In this document: positions 62,760-64,000 of the stretch, piece by piece
Position numbering within the stretch: the stretch's first letter is position 1
Layout of the letters: each line of letters opens with the position of its first letter
Source of the DNA: Cryptomeria japonica
Lineage: Eukaryota; Streptophyta; Pinopsida; Cupressales; Cupressaceae
Reading direction: 5' to 3'
Length of the DNA stretch: 64,000 nucleotides
Assembly: GCF_030272615.1 (NCBI RefSeq)
Contig: NW_026729138.1
Location: 1 to 64,000 of the forward strand
Notes under the pieces: model-generated
Database searches by the model: none
The model's input: only the letters and a program-made list of their open reading frames with translations
What the model was told of the DNA's origin: nothing
Program-made: the position numbers and the translations under genes

Positions 62760-64000
62760 ATGCTAACAGTCAGTTCTTTATAGCCTATCTTATAATTTGA
62801 TGGATTGAAATTTTTGCTTTTCTCAATTTGCATGAAATTGTAAAACAATGCACTGCCTGCAAAAATTTATATTGTTTAAACGAAGACCCGTACTCAAGTT
62901 GCCAGGCAAAGCAACAAAAGGTAACAAACATATATCGATCGCCTTCAATGGAATTGAATACTTCCTTGTTATCTTTTTTCTTATATTTTATTGGATTGAA
63001 ATCAGCGCTGTTACAATCTCATGAATAAAAATTCATTTGAAAATGCATAGAAGATTAATTAGAATTAGAAATATCTATTTATGTAAATTTTTTTTTAATG
63101 CAATTTTAAACATTTCTTTCACTTCAAAGTTGTTTTACAAAATAGTAACTATCACAAGGTAACCTAACCTTTTTTTTGTACGCCGAGAGGCGAAGAGTTC
63201 CTATACAGTTCCAGCATATTCTGTGTAAACATTAAAGAAAATGGAAACATGATGGAAGACCAAAGACCATAGTGGAAAATTGAACCAAACATATGAAGAG
63301 TCTGCTGTTACAATTTAATTGTTGTAAAGGAGGAAGTGAAGAATATTAAATGCATGCATTCTTGAGGCGTTTCAGCTACGCAACTCTTCACTCATTGTAT
63401 GGGAAGGTTTGCAGCAATAGTCATATGATTTTCTTGAGTAACGTCGATGTAAAATTTTATGATGATAATTATTCACGCTTTCCCCTTTCATTTCAAGTAT
63501 TCATGTTCGTTGTCTGGAGAAGAGTTCGAGGTCATGGTATCTGATATAATAGTGTTTTTTCAAAGGTTTTTTCATACTTTCTTTTTTGGCAGGAAGGTTT
63601 TTGGCTCATGGGATTTGGCACAGGGCTTTGGAAAATTTTGTCTTCTTCCATTGATAGCACCTATGGAGTCTACATTTGAAAATTATCCGATGGGTTTTTT
63701 TGGCAAATTGTCATATGGGCTCTATGCAAAACTGATATTATATGTGTTGTGACCAGAGGTTCTCTTCCCAGGGTTCTTTCCTGTGGTATGCTCTATGAAT
63801 CTTATGTAAAAAATAAAAAATATTAATAAAAAGTTTAGTGGAATAATCCACTTTTATTGAAAAAAAAACAAAACTGATGAAATTTTTTTACGATTTCTAT
63901 ATGAAGAATTGCATTTGTTGCATCAAGCAACTAATGCAAAATAGTGTTAAGGAGACCTAGGGTTTTCATTACCAATGAGAATATGATTGTCTTGGAAGAG
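62760..64000 (+). other. TNL 3' region, copy B, truncated by the window
   Basis: Copy of 15378-16618, including the A-rich polyadenylation-like stretch (63807-63862). The hydrophobic terminal exon candidate would begin at 64043, outside the window. Confidence 0.5.

Larger units (their letters stand above)
48213..64000 (+). repeat. Segmental duplication unit B, partial
   Basis: Second copy of 831-16618, truncated by the window end. It carries the same R1 and R2 repeats, microsatellite, MITEs and TNL gene. If the duplication is complete, the telomere-like arrays and the 8.85-kb transposon should recur beyond 64000 at +47,382. Confidence 0.96.

Overview
The window is nuclear DNA from a plant with a large, repeat-rich genome. 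The clearest host gene encodes a TIR-NB-LRR (TNL) immune receptor. Its LRR style (repeated L..L.LS.C..L..LP.SIGNL), its intron of more than 5 kb and the long degenerate telomere-like arrays nearby suggest a gymnosperm, perhaps a conifer. That placement is inference. I see no rRNA, tRNA or CRISPR array and no bacterial-type operon.

The dominant structure is a direct segmental duplication with a period of 47,382 bp. Unit A is 831-48212. Unit B starts at 48213 and runs off the window at 64000, so only its first 15.8 kb is visible. By eye I found seven base differences and no net indel between the copies. The event is therefore very recent, or the assembly repeats one locus. The junction shares about 5 bp with the unit start, and an older diverged copy of the unit's first repeat (R1) ends exactly there.

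Layout of unit A: R1 repeat (869-2445); a TA/GA microsatellite and a purine-rich block (3.0-4.0 kb); repeat R2 (4.19-4.88 kb); a 167-bp foldback MITE (6056-6222); the TNL gene. The TIR exon is 7575-8083 and has an in-frame TAG. A 5.4-kb intron follows, holding an antisense coiled-coil/G-patch remnant and a second MITE. The NB-LRR exon is 13463-15377, with possible 3' sequence to about 16.7 kb. The 18.3-28.4 kb stretch is a roughly 10-kb mirror-image structure: inverted arms enclose a TTAGGG-like array pointing right (18.8-21.3 kb), a 2.7-kb spacer, and a CCCTAA-like array (24.1-28.2 kb). Next come a 775-bp Mutator-like non-autonomous element with a 9-bp target duplication (28842-29634) and an 8.85-kb DNA transposon (31865-40715). 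After these lie a 1.56-kb satellite built of internal palindromes (43.8-45.4 kb), a 250-bp CT tract and the diverged R1 copy.

The 8.85-kb transposon is the best candidate for an undescribed system. It has terminal inverted repeats, clustered CGTACG-centred subterminal repeats at both ends, a multi-exon plus-strand gene for a proline-rich/basic protein with a Cys cluster, and a convergent minus-strand gene with the motifs WSDNC and GHGKGEHDGAGA..KR. Both genes are decayed, with several stops that look like C-to-T type changes.

Unit B repeats R1, the microsatellite, R2, the MITEs and the TNL gene at +47,382. The TIR stop is in both copies and so predates the duplication. The NB-LRR exons differ by one residue (Asn/Ser in the LRR).
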